Shown: positions 1 to 11,300 of the stretch, piece by piece
How positions within the stretch are numbered: the stretch's first letter is position 1
How the letters are laid out: the number at the start of each line of letters is the position of its first letter
Assembly (NCBI GenBank): GCA_023078685.1
Contig: JALGAS010000002.1
Span: 248,001-312,000, forward strand
DNA: 64,000 nucleotides
Source: Neopestalotiopsis rosae
Taxonomy: Eukaryota; Ascomycota; Sordariomycetes; Amphisphaeriales; Sporocadaceae
Direction: 5' to 3'
Program-made: the position numbers and the translations under genes
Notes under the pieces: generated by a model
Database searches by the model: none
Told to the model about the DNA's origin: nothing
The model's input: the letters and a program-made list of their open reading frames with translations, nothing else

Positions 1-1223
1 GGTATTACCTATGCTGACCGGGCGGGCGGCTAGATTTACAGTGGCTTAGCACGCACTCTGGCGAGCTGTCGGCGGGTGGCCGCCCGCCGCATTACTGCGT
101 AAGGAACTCAGCCAGCCCAAAGCCACGATTGCGATCCCTTGGCAAGCAATGTTATTGGTTATACATGATATGCAAACTGTTTGTGCGTGATGGCGCTATT
201 CGAATAAGTTGGTGGCATTTCTGTCTCTGCTGTCGACTCTGCATTGGATGCTGCAGTCGGTCAGCTGAGTTGCAAGCGGACAACACGCACATCCGTGTGG
301 ACATGTAACCCGTCAAATGCCCGGATGCGCGCTGCGGTCATTTTTGGGATGCTGCACGTCGCGTCTGATGATGCGACGAGCCTGACAAGCTGATGGATCC
401 AACGTATGTACACTGAGAGCAAAAAGCACCGGCGACACCGTATTGTAGGTGCAAATCAGATGGCCAAAAGGCGTCCGCCGGCTTTCCGTATCAAGTGCAA
501 AGTTCAGAGGTGCACATGTCAGGTATGCGAGTATAGAGCTACAATACCAAGACCCAATCTGATCGAGACGCTGGGTGAATGATGTCTCTGTCCGACCAAG
601 TCCCTGAGATTTTAGTGCCAGGGCCGAGTTCCATCCCCTGTTCTAAGTACCTTTACACTCTTAGGGCGTCCCTGGCTCCAAGCAGGGCAAAGCGTCGTCA
701 CTGCACCATGATCCTTCCGGCTCTTTTACGCTGCCTCTGTCTCTCTTTTTCTTTAATCTAGATTTGCTGGGCTTCGCCTCCTTCAAACCTACCTCGCACT
801 TCAATGTACATATCCGACCGTCATTCATTCACTTGAAGTTGTTTCTGCCAACTCAAATCCCCTCCTTTTCTCTTTATTTTCTCTCCCTCCCTCTTTGCCT
901 AGGTTCTGCATCTATTTTAATTACATTCTCAACAAGAGAAAATAAACCAACTCTCCTTACTTCTTTCAGAGCCTTTGTTGGGCCGATTGAGACTGCCAAC
1001 TCCCAGGCGACCAATCGACGACTACTTAGCTGGTCGTCCTACCCTCGCCGCGCCCGGACTGTGACCTTGGTCCAGCCCTCAGTCGGTTGCACTGCACTAC
1101 ACAGCCAGCCCTGTGTCGATAATCGCCCAAGGTTTAAACTGGACGGAATCTCAGACATGAGACATTGCTGAACATATTCCACAAACTTTACTCGGTCTTC
1201 TTCTCAATTACGCTGCCGAAAAC
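1..1223. other. 5' flank of the inositol polyphosphate multikinase gene
   Basis: I see no gene here. The short open frames in this stretch lack family resemblance and codon bias. Pyrimidine-rich blocks around 715-765 and 840-900 look like the CT-rich leaders common in filamentous-fungal promoters and 5' UTRs, so part of this region is probably promoter plus leader of the gene that starts at 1224. Confidence 0.5.
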
Positions 1224-2754
1224 ATGACTGGCGAACCTACTCCTCGCCCGCTGGCCACTGCCGCAACCTTTCCCCAAATGGCCCAGACCCAGAACCAAAA
1301 GAAGCGCGGAGTCAGCGGCGACCGCGAGATGCCCAAGCGCTCAGAACTTATTGACTACAACTATGCCGTCGCTGGACAGTAAGTTGACCTTGTCGTCGGG
1401 GATGCGCCCAAGCTGTAGTGCGCCATGACTGACCTTGCGACGTAGTGCTGGTACATTGTGCGACGCCGACGGCGAGTTATTCATCAAGCCTTGCAAACAG
1501 TCCGAGATCGACTTTTATGAGTCCGCCCATGCGAAGCATAAAGATTTTGCCGAGCTCATGCCGCTCTATTACGGCAGCCTCTCGCTGACGGAAAACACCA
1601 CGGACCAGATGATACACGATGCGATTCCGGCCATTGTTGAGAAAGCAGACGTACCTGCCTCCATCAAGGAGGAGGTCCAGTCGCATTTGCACCTTAACGA
1701 AAGATCCAAAGCTCCCGCTGTTCCTGAGCTCCAGCGCGCTGCTACTGATGGCGGGGATGGCGTGACATGGGTGCCGAATAAGAGTCGGAAGATCACAACA
1801 GATCGCGCTGTTGTTCTGCACAACTCGAGCTTTGGTTTCAAGAAACCCAACATCATGGACGCCAAGCTGGGAAAGCGACTGTGGGCCGACGACGCGCCGC
1901 TCCAGAAGCGGGAGCGCTTCAACCAGATTTCAGACGAGACCACTCACGCGAGGTACGGGTTCCGAGTCGCCGGTATGCGCGTTTACAAGGGGTCTGCAGA
2001 TCCGACCGAGCTGGACGAGGAAGGTTTCAAGATTTACGACAAGTATTGGGGCCGGAAAACCGTCAATGAGAAAAACGTGTGCGACATGCTCAAGACCCAT
2101 TTCATTTTCAATGAGCGAGCAGGTATCGACGAAGAGCTGGGCAGACTTATGGTACAAGCCTTCCTCGTGGATCTGCGGAGGGTAAAACAAGTTCTGGAGG
2201 CCAACGAGAGTGTTATGTACTCTTCCAGCTTGCTATTTGTGTTCGAAGGTGATGGCAAGGCTCTCAGAGCTGCAATGGAAGAAAAGACGGCCATGGTCCT
2301 GGAAAGAGAAGCAGCACGAGAAGCAGAAAGACAAAGACAAGCAGAAAAAGCAGCACAAGCAGCAGCAGCAAAAGCAGCACGAGAGGCGGAAGAAGCAGCA
2401 CAAGAAGCAGCAAAAGCAGCACGAGGGGCGGAAAGTGAAGCATCCAGAAGCGAGCCAACGTCAGTACACAACAATGTCTCGGCCGCTGGTCCAGTTGACA
2501 ATGGGACCGACATGGACAATAACGGCGATGTTGTTTTCGCAGCCACTTTATCGGAATTTGTCGGTGATGAGGAAGGCTCCGAAGGGTCGATTGAGTCCGA
2601 AGACCCTGAGGAATTCTCGAGCGAGCCCTCCATCTACAGCCTGAAGCTCATTGACTTTGCCCATGCAACGTGGGTTCCTGGCAAAGGCCCGGATACCAAC
2701 GTCCTCTACGGCGTAAACGGCCTGATCGAACTTTTCGAACAGATGCTACAATAA
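1224..2754 (+). CDS. arg82: Inositol polyphosphate multikinase (Arg82/IPK2 type)
   Basis: Two exons, 1224-1378 and 1446-2754, give 487 residues; the intron has donor GTAAGT and restores the frame at VAGHAGTLCDADGELFIKPC, a typical IPK N-terminus. The inositol-binding PxxxDxKxG signature is at about residues 186-194 (PNIMDAKLG), the SSLL motif at 312-315 and the metal-binding IDFA motif at 454-457. Members phosphorylate IP3/IP4 to IP5 and, in yeast, scaffold transcription complexes, mainly in the nucleus. Between SSLL and IDFA lies an acidic and Ala/Gln/Lys/Glu-rich insertion (about 338-384, encoded by CAG/CAA/GCA-rich DNA) followed by a Ser/Glu-rich tract, making the protein longer than the catalytic core requires. 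The start is the first ATG of the exon carrying the conserved N-terminus. Confidence 0.93.
2297..2445 (+). repeat. AGC/ACA-rich imperfect trinucleotide tract inside the IPMK gene
   Basis: This stretch is dominated by GCA, CAA, AAA and GAA triplets and encodes an Ala/Gln/Lys/Glu-rich, probably helical segment between the SSLL and IDFA motifs. It is read in frame and contains no stop. Such tracts vary in length by replication slippage. Confidence 0.8.
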
Positions 2755-3604
2755 ATTCACAAGGAACAGAGATATTTACACAACGGACTGCTACGAAGAT
2801 ACCCGCTGCGCGAAGAGATCAATCGTCAGTCATTTTATCGACACGGACACGGAAGCATGGAAGAATAGATTTGGGCATGTCATTAGATACCCAGCCTCTG
2901 CATACTCATCATTGCACTTCCTGAAAGCATCGGGTAATTGCAACAAAAGCAAACAGAAAAAAATTTCAGGTAGCATGGTTGATGATGATCTGCATGGAGG
3001 CAACAGAGGAGATGAAGATCCATTGTCTGCCAAGTGTTGGTGCTCGTTAGACATAGAGAGCTGCCTTGGTGGATTTCAAGGGAGTTTTTGGTAGTTTTGG
3101 AGTTTCTCTCATGATCATAATGACATACTTTTAATTCTGAGCAAAAGAAACAACGTTGCCACAAAATGAAGACATGCATTCTAGGTTTCGGCCATGCTGT
3201 CGGCACGATGCACGTAGGTCATAGTCGGAGAGGAGTGCATGTTCTCAATGCCCCGTAACCCCACCATGGAGGTCATTTAATGATCAGCATTCCATGCGCC
3301 AGCGCGAGGTGCCCCAGGATTTACCTCCATCTGCCTACTACATACCCAAGTCCATCTCATTCAGATCCATACTTCCGACTTTTGCCTCGTTGATACCAAG
3401 TTTCTAGAATCCGATACCAGTAATCACGTAGCCACATATCGGGAGCTCCCATCATCAAAAATATCAAGGTGCGCTTTGAGGAGCCAAATTCCAGCCTCGC
3501 ATTGCCCCGCCATTGGTTGCTGCAAGGCTACCAAAGCCTCTGGATCAACATTCAATTCCCAGACAGCCAAGACGGCAACCCCAACGCAATGAGGTGACCT
3601 GAAC
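2755..3604. other. Intergenic: IPMK 3' end and clp1 promoter
   Basis: No convincing coding sequence on either strand. It must hold the 3' UTR of the upstream gene and the promoter of clp1, which is transcribed in the same direction. I see no clear TATA box. Confidence 0.5.
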
Positions 3605-5165
3605 ATGTCGATTCCAGGTCTGGGTTTCATTTCTGCGGCGGTGAGTAGAAAGCTAGCGTTATTGCGACCCACGTCTAGAGCGCATCGCTAATTGAGCAAT
3701 GTCATTGTCAGGCAGCGCCAGCAGCTTCCACCACTTCAGCCTCGGCATCGACATTGGCCAACATTTCTCTGCAGCCCTGCTGGGAGTACCGGTTCCAGGT
3801 CCCGTTCTCGACCACTCTCAACATACGTCTGGTGTCAGGGCTCGCTGAAAAGGAGGGCACCGAGCTCGCGCCCAACGTCGCATACACGTTTTCCGGCACA
3901 AAATCCAAGATCAACACATGGCAAGGATGCGAACTCGAAGTCAGCTCTGAGAATGCCGGTCCTTATGATGCCCAAGTCGCCGAGCTCACGGCGCAAGATA
4001 TGCCGCTCGTCTCGTATCTCAACCTGCACCTCAAGTTGCAAGGGCTCAGGGCCGCGACGGCCGCGTCAAAGAGCAGCGATGCCATGGGCCCGCGAGTTCT
4101 CGTGGTCGGACCGGCTAGCAGCGGCAAGACGAGTCTGGTCAAGATGCTGACGGGATGGGCAACACGCATGGGGAAACAACCACTCGTCGTCAACACGGAC
4201 GCTAGCCAGGGCATGCTCAGCATGCCGGGGACGCTGACCGCCGCCGTCTTTGCGACGTTGATGGACATTACCACCGACTGGGGCGGAACACCGAGTTCGG
4301 GTCCCGCAGGGATCCCCGTCAAGCTCCCGCTGACCTACTACTATGGCCTCGAAAAGCCCGAAGGCAACCCTAAGCTGTTTAGAGGGTTGCTTAGCCGACT
4401 CGCGGCCGCTTCAACAAACCGCTTGTCGGAAGACCCAGAGGTAAGAAGCTCTGGCATGCTCATTGATACTGGTGCGGTCGACGCCTCGACATCAAATTAC
4501 GACATGATTTCGCACATTGCTGCAGAATTCTCGGTCAATATAATAATCTCACTCGGCTCGGAACATATCACTGGAGACTTGTCGAATCTTTTTGCTGGTC
4601 AAAAGACTAGTCTCGGCGAGGACGTGGTCGTTGTTGGTCTGGACAAGAGCGACGGCGTTGTCGAGCGGGATTCGAGTTATATGCAACAACACAGGGAGAA
4701 GGTGATTAAGGAGTATTTCTTTGGGGATGCCAAACGAACGTTGAGTCCTGGAACACAAAATATCGGATTCGAAGGCATCGCATTATGGAAGGTGGTCGAA
4801 GGTATGTCATCAACATGTTTCTTGCTAACAAAACGTTTGTCAATCAGGTGCTGACCGCGATGATAGCCGAGCCCAAGTCGGGTACCGAGGACTTTTACGA
4901 TCCTCTAGCGTCCACGTCGTCTACGCTTGAAAAGGTAGAACCTTCCTTGGAGATGCTCAACTGCACCTTGGCCATCATGTATGCAAGCCCGCGCGACCAC
5001 CCGGATGCTGTCCGCGATGCCAACGTCATGGGCTTCGTGTATATAACAGACGTCGATGAAACGAGAAAGCGTCTCAAGGTGTTATCGCCCGTCAACGCAA
5101 GGCTAGGTGACCGGCCCTTAGTATGGGGCAATTGGCCGGAACCCATGGTCAGCTTATTAGGCTGA
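3605..5165 (+). CDS. clp1: mRNA cleavage and polyadenylation factor Clp1 (polynucleotide 5'-OH kinase family)
   Basis: Three exons (3605-3640, 3712-4801, 4867-5165). The first encodes only MSIPGLGFISAA. The N-terminal beta domain (QPCWEYRFQVPFSTTLNIRL) is followed by the P-loop GPASSGKTS and by the C-terminal domain with DPLASTSSTLEKVEPS and a typical end, GDRPLVWGNWPEPMVSLLG. Clp1 is the cleavage factor IA subunit that binds Pcf11 and ATP during 3'-end formation of pre-mRNA; fungal members usually bind ATP without robust kinase activity. For the last intron the acceptor at 4866 keeps the conserved C-terminal frame and has a CTGAC branch site 15 nt upstream; the nearer acceptor at 4847 would shift the frame. 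Convergent with the PKS gene, with a gap of about 216 bp. Confidence 0.92.
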
Positions 5166-5381
5166 GTCGTAGCGATAGTATACAGCCTTGAAATCAATTT
5201 CTATGATGTATGCAGCCTCTCTTCTTGTGTTGATTTAATTCAGGACGCAGCATATGATCACGTACAGTGTTGTCAATTGACTAAATCAAAGTTATTCTAA
5301 GTACAGTGAGAGCCGAAGGAAATAAAGAAGAAATCTATTGTACGCAATCTACATTTATCGTCATCTATGAAGGGTCGATCT

Positions 5382-8300
5382 TCACACCCCAAGGTCCTCC
5401 TTCGCCCATCGTTCAATCTCTACAGCAATAGCTGGAGCATAGCGCTTATCGAGAAGTGCCAGATGGCTTCCAGGCACGTCCACGGTGTGATTTGCCCGCT
5501 GCCATCTGGGACGCCATATCTCTGCATCCTTGGGCATCTTGTCCGACGGATCTAGCGCTCGCACAAAGAGGGTCGACAGTGCATCAGGCAGCGGGTACAG
5601 CGACAGGTCCCAGTCTCGCAGAGTCCTGAAGTAGCCGCCCACCTTGGCCAATGCCAGATCCAAATCCCCGACCAGACTCTCCCCGGTGCTATCCGGCCCG
5701 CCGAGACGAGACACGAGCGCCTCGGCCGGCAGGGCGTTGAGCCAGTCTGGATCGCCCCGACCCGTCATGGTTAGATACGTGTCCACCAAAACGAAACCCG
5801 CAAGTCGGGGGCCTTTGCCAGCCTGGGCCAGCTTGGAAGCTACCGCGTACGCAATGGTACCACCCGCGGAGTACCCCGCCAGAACGATGCCCGGCCTGTC
5901 CGCAAATTGCTCCTGGATTGTACCGACATGCAGCTCAGCCAGCGTGTCAAGGTCCTCGGGAACGGCTTGGTCTTCAGGATGTGGAAGCTCAAACACGTCT
6001 CTCTTGCCGTTGAGAGAAGCCCCCACGGCACTGTACACGCTGAGCGAAAAACCTCCAATCTTGATGCGCGGGAAGAAGGGGGCAATAAAGACTACGGGCA
6101 AAGGCGCGTCCACGCCAGAGGAGACTTCGGGACCAGTCGCCAGGCGCTGAGGGTCCGCTACGTATTCCGAGAGTTTGCGACCGTCCTTGGGGAACGTCGG
6201 CATTGCCAATGCGGCAGAGGCTAGCAAGTCTGCAGCTGCGGTATACTGTTCGAGTCGGCAGAGACGCCGGTGGAGTGTGGATAGCCCTCGGAACTCCTCG
6301 GGATCAATGCCATCAGTGCTATCGCCATTTGTAGACTCGCCGTTGGCATGGCCGTTGGATTGAGCAGGTTTGGCGCCGTTGGCATGACCATTCTGGTGGC
6401 CGTTCGTGCTGAGGGTCGTGTCTTCCTCGGCTACGTCTTGGTCTAAATCGATTTCAATTTCTGGTTCAGCGTCGATTCGATCCAACAGATATTGCGCCAG
6501 CGCCTGCGGTGTATCATAATCGAGCGCGAGCGTCACTGGAAGGTCACGGAAACCTGACAGGACTCTCATCCGGTTGCTGACTGTCACCGAGGTGAACGAA
6601 TCGAATCCGAGGTCAGAAAGCGGCCCATCTGGCAGCTCCTGACCTCCATAACCAAGCACTGCCGCGATCTCGTCTCGCACCAGACTCAAGAGAGTATCAA
6701 AACGGCTCTCTGAAGGCACTGCAGCGAGCTTTTTACGCCATGCCGGCACCGACTTTGCCTTGCCGTTAGCGGTGGCCTTCTTGGATTTGGATACCGCAGC
6801 AGCTGATGGCACCATGGGAAATGGCCCGCGGAGCAGAAGTGGCACAAGGACAGGCTCTGAAGTCTGGAGTGCGCGGTCGAAAAGATTCAGTCCTTGCTGG
6901 TCCACCACTGGCTGAGCGCTGGCGATGCGGAGGTTGGGGATCACCAACTTGTCCCCGGCGGCCATGCCGACATCGTTGGCCCACGGGCCCCAAGCCAAGG
7001 ACAATGCTGGCTGCCCCTGAGCAACACGCATGCGGGCCAGAGCGTTGAGGAAGGCATTTCCGGCGGTGTAGGCGGCTTGGCCTTCGTTGCCAATGACGCC
7101 GACAAAGGACGAGTACAGGACAAACGTGCGTGTTGTCTCTGGCGCGAGCTGGTGCAAGTTCCAGGCGGCATCAACTTTAGCTTGCAACACGCGGGAGATC
7201 CGCTCAGGGGTCAGGGAAGTCAAGACTCCATCATCGACCACGCCGGCGCAGTGGATGATGGCGGTAATGGGCGGATGCCCGTGGTTGCCCTCCAATAGAG
7301 CGGTCAGTTGGGCGCGATCACTAATGTCGCATGATTCGACGCGGACAACCGTTCCATCTTGAGCACTGAGCTCTTCAAGCAAATCGCTCGCCCCAGCAGC
7401 CTTGATGCCCGACCTGCTAGTCAACAGTAGACTCTTGGCTCCACAGGTCTGCACAAGGTGACGACTGAGTATAGCACCGAGACCTCCTGTGCCTCCGGTG
7501 ATCAGAATTGTACCACTGACGTCGAGAGCCGTGGAAGGGGTGCTTGGAACTGGAGAATCTTTGCTGAGCGTGGGTACCATGATCTTGCCTTGTTGTAGGG
7601 CCACGAGCTCCTGGCCGCAAGAAAATGCGGCTGGTAGGGCTTCTTGTGATTCTGAGGACCCGTCGAGATCAATGAGAATAATGTTCTCCCCACCAAACTC
7701 TGCCTGTGCGGATCGAACAAAGCCCCAGACGGCGGCATCGATCACATTCACATCGGGATGCAGTGACGCCTTTTCAGTAACGAAAATGAGACGAATGTTG
7801 CCAGAAGAGTTGACTTTTTTCGCCCTCCACTGCTGCACAGCGCGAAGAGCTTCCGAGACAGCATGATGTACGGCGCTTGGAATATCGGCAGCATCGACAT
7901 TTTCGGGACGTTGAACAGTAAAGATATCATCCACCAGATTGGGCTTTGGGGTTTGAGCAGCTTTCAATTCGGTCCATTTGAGTCGGTACAGATCTCCTTC
8001 GACAACGGGAGGCTGGACTGCGCGAAGCATGACCTCGGAGATCTGCGCGACTGTCACACCCGAAGACTTGTTCGTGATCACCACCGAAAATCGCTCGTCA
8101 TCCAGGTCTTGGATGCGGGCCAGAACCGGGCCAGAGCTGCTAGTAGCGGCCTCAAAGACCTGTACGCCTTTGAAAGAGAATGGCAACCGGATTTGACCGC
8201 TGGAGACCTTGTCAGGTACTGCAAGGATTGGCGCATGCAGAGCAGCATCGAGAAGGGCCGGGTGGAGGACGAAACCAGTCTTTTGATCGTCGATCGGATT

Positions 8301-11300
8301 GATTTGTACCAAGAGCTCGTTTTCGTTCTGACGCCAAGTGCCGCGGACGCCCTGAAAGGCTGGTCCATAGCTGATGCCAAAATCGTCTAGCAGAGCATAT
8401 GCATTCGAGACGTCGACCTCTGAATTATCCACGTCATGTGTACCATTGGTGAATACATCCTTGTCGGCTTCAGGCATCGAAAGCAACTTGAGGGTACCGG
8501 TCGCATGCTGTGTCCAGTCGGGCTGTCCTGTGGCAGCTTGGAGACGCGAGTACATGTCAATGCTTCGCCTGACACTGCTCTCGTCATCCTCTGTCTCCTT
8601 GATAACGACTTGTACCTCGAACTCTTGTTCCTCGTCGTCTTCCTCCAGGGACAAGGCTAGAGGCGCAAGAAGCACCAACTCGTCGAGGATGACCTGCTCC
8701 GACCCTAAGGATTCGGCACACTCGCGACCGGCACGCAAGGCCAGCTCAGCAAAGGCAGTGGCAGGAACCAGACTTTGTCCGCTGATGATATGGTCACGCA
8801 GCCAAGGCTGCTTGCTCAGAGAGATGAAACCAGCACAAATGATATCGTTGGACCCTGCAATGGATGTGGTCCGGTAGAGTACTCCATGGTTCATTGTTGA
8901 AGCGCCAGCCTCCGACTTGAGACCTGAAGAGACAGCAGACGCTCCCACAGATTCTGCTGGCAACAGCGTTCTGTATGGCAACCAATACTTGCGCCTCTGG
9001 AATGCGTAAACGGGCAGGTCCACGAGATGTGCACCTACACCGCCGTAAACGGCCTGCCAGTTGACTGGTACACCCCGCGCCCAGATCTGACCCAGCGTGT
9101 TCAGCAGCTTGTCGGCTGTGCCGTATGTTGCGACGGTGCCTGGGACATGAGGGGAAAGCACTGCGGAGGGTCCAACTTCAACAAAGACGGAGACCCTTTC
9201 GGTGGAGCGAATCTCATTGATGGAGTCTGCGAAGCGAACTGAATCGCTGACGTGGCGTGTCCAGTATTGAGGAGAGCTAAGTTGAGCTACATCGGCTAGC
9301 TTGCCCGTGACGGTGGAAACGAGGGGGATCCTTGACTGTTTTCCACTTCCCAAGGACGACGTTAGGGCTTGTTCGAGATCGCCCAGAATACCGTTCATCA
9401 TTGGTGAGTGAAAACCGTGGTTGACATTGCGCAGAATGGTAGTCCTTCGACTGAGCTCTGTGAATCTCTCTGCAACGGCTGTTATAGCCTCTCGGGTGCC
9501 GGAAACCACGACAGACTTTTCAGAGTTCACGACGGCGATATTAGCCGGGCTACCCAAGCGCGACAGCTCTTCAGCAACTTCTTGCTCAGGCGCCGCGATG
9601 CTCACCATGCCACCGTTGGCCTCCAGTGCACCCATGAGTCTGGATCGTGTAGTGACGATAATGGCAGCATCGCGCAGAGTCAACGCTCCAGAGATGTGGG
9701 CTGCTGCAATCTCTCCGATAGAGTGTCCAGAAATCACGTCGGGAACTACATCAAATGACTCGAGAAGGCGGTACATGGCCACCTCAAATACAAACAAGGC
9801 GGGTTGCGCATAGTCGGTGCGATCCAGGAGACTACCGTCGCCCAAAGCTTGTTCAAGTGGATGTTCAACGTACTGGTTGACTTCTCCGCAGGCCTCCTTG
9901 AATGCACGAGAGAAGACGGGGAAAACGGTACTGAGTTCCTCAATGGCGGTGGGATCGGGCATACGGCTGCCCTGTCCCGAAAATAGAAATGCTAGGCGTG
10001 GTTTGTTACCAGTGGTATTGGTGTGTCCCGTGACTACGTCGGGATGGGAATCATCTTCGGCGACAGCCTCAAGTGCCGTTTCGATATGCTCATTGAAGTC
10101 GCCTCCAGCAGTATAATTGACCACGGCTCTATACTTGAGAGCAGATCTCGCGGTGGCAAGAGAAAAGGCAATATCGACTGGGCTCTCTTGACTCAGAGAT
10201 TTGCGCCAAGCCGCCAGCAATGACTGAGCTTGCGCGCGTAGAGCATTTTCATCTGCGCCAGAGATGATCCATGGGAACGCAATATTGTGACTCTTTGGTG
10301 TGGAGATGCCGTTCTGCTCAGCAGATTCGGGCTGCTCGATAATGATGTGCTATGGTACCAGTTGTCAGTAAGTCGCGCTAGGTCTACAGAGTTGGCCGTG
10401 GATAAGGAAACGAGAGAGCTCATACCGCGTTTGTACCTCCAATACCACTAATCAACTACTGTCAGCTGCAAATCAACCCTTGAAGCATTATTGGGGCACT
10501 TACAAGGAGGACACAGCTGCGCGTCTCAACCTGTCTACAGATGGCCATGGCTTAGCCTTGGCCAGGGGTTCAACACCACATCCATCCCATTCTATGTGTC
10601 GTGAAGGCTCACGAATGTGTAAAGATGCTGGTGCGATACCATGATCAATAGCTTTTACCATCTTGATGATTCCAGCGACGGCGGCCGCGGCTTGAGTGTG
10701 GCCAATGTTGGACTTGATCGAGCCAATCAGCAATGGGTTCGACCGAGGATCACCACCGGCCCCATTGCCATAGGTGTTAATCAAAGCCTGCACTTCAATA
10801 GGATCACCCAGTGGTGTCGCCGTTCCATGGCCTTCGACCACGTCTATCTGACTCGGCAAAAGCGCCGCTTGGGACAGTGCGCTCTGGATGCACATCTGTT
10901 GTGCAGGTCCGCTCGGGGCGGTCAGACCATTGGACGTGCCGTCCGAGTTGACAGCAGAGCCTCGAATGACACCCAGTATGCGGTGCCCATTGCGCTGGGC
11001 GTCCGAAAGCTTCTCGAGCATGATGAGACCGACACCCTCGGACCAGCCAGTGCCGGCGGCGTCGCTTGAGTACGTTCGACAGCGCCCGTCGGCCGACAGG
11101 CCCCGCCGCTTGCTAAACATGGTGAACGGCCGGGGTGATGCCATGCACGTGATTCCTCCCGCAATGGCGAGTGTACATTCTTCATTCCTCAGAGCCTGCG
11201 CTGCTGAGTGAACAGCACAGAGTGAGGACGAACATCCGGTGGATATAACTATTGACGGACCATGAAGACCCTATGAATAGTGATTCATTAATACTTTGTC

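Noticed and set aside
4785..4866. Unspliced in-frame continuation of clp1 exon 3
   Set aside because: The intron with acceptor at 4866 and branch site CTGAC joins the conserved halves; the unspliced frame starts in the middle of the domain.
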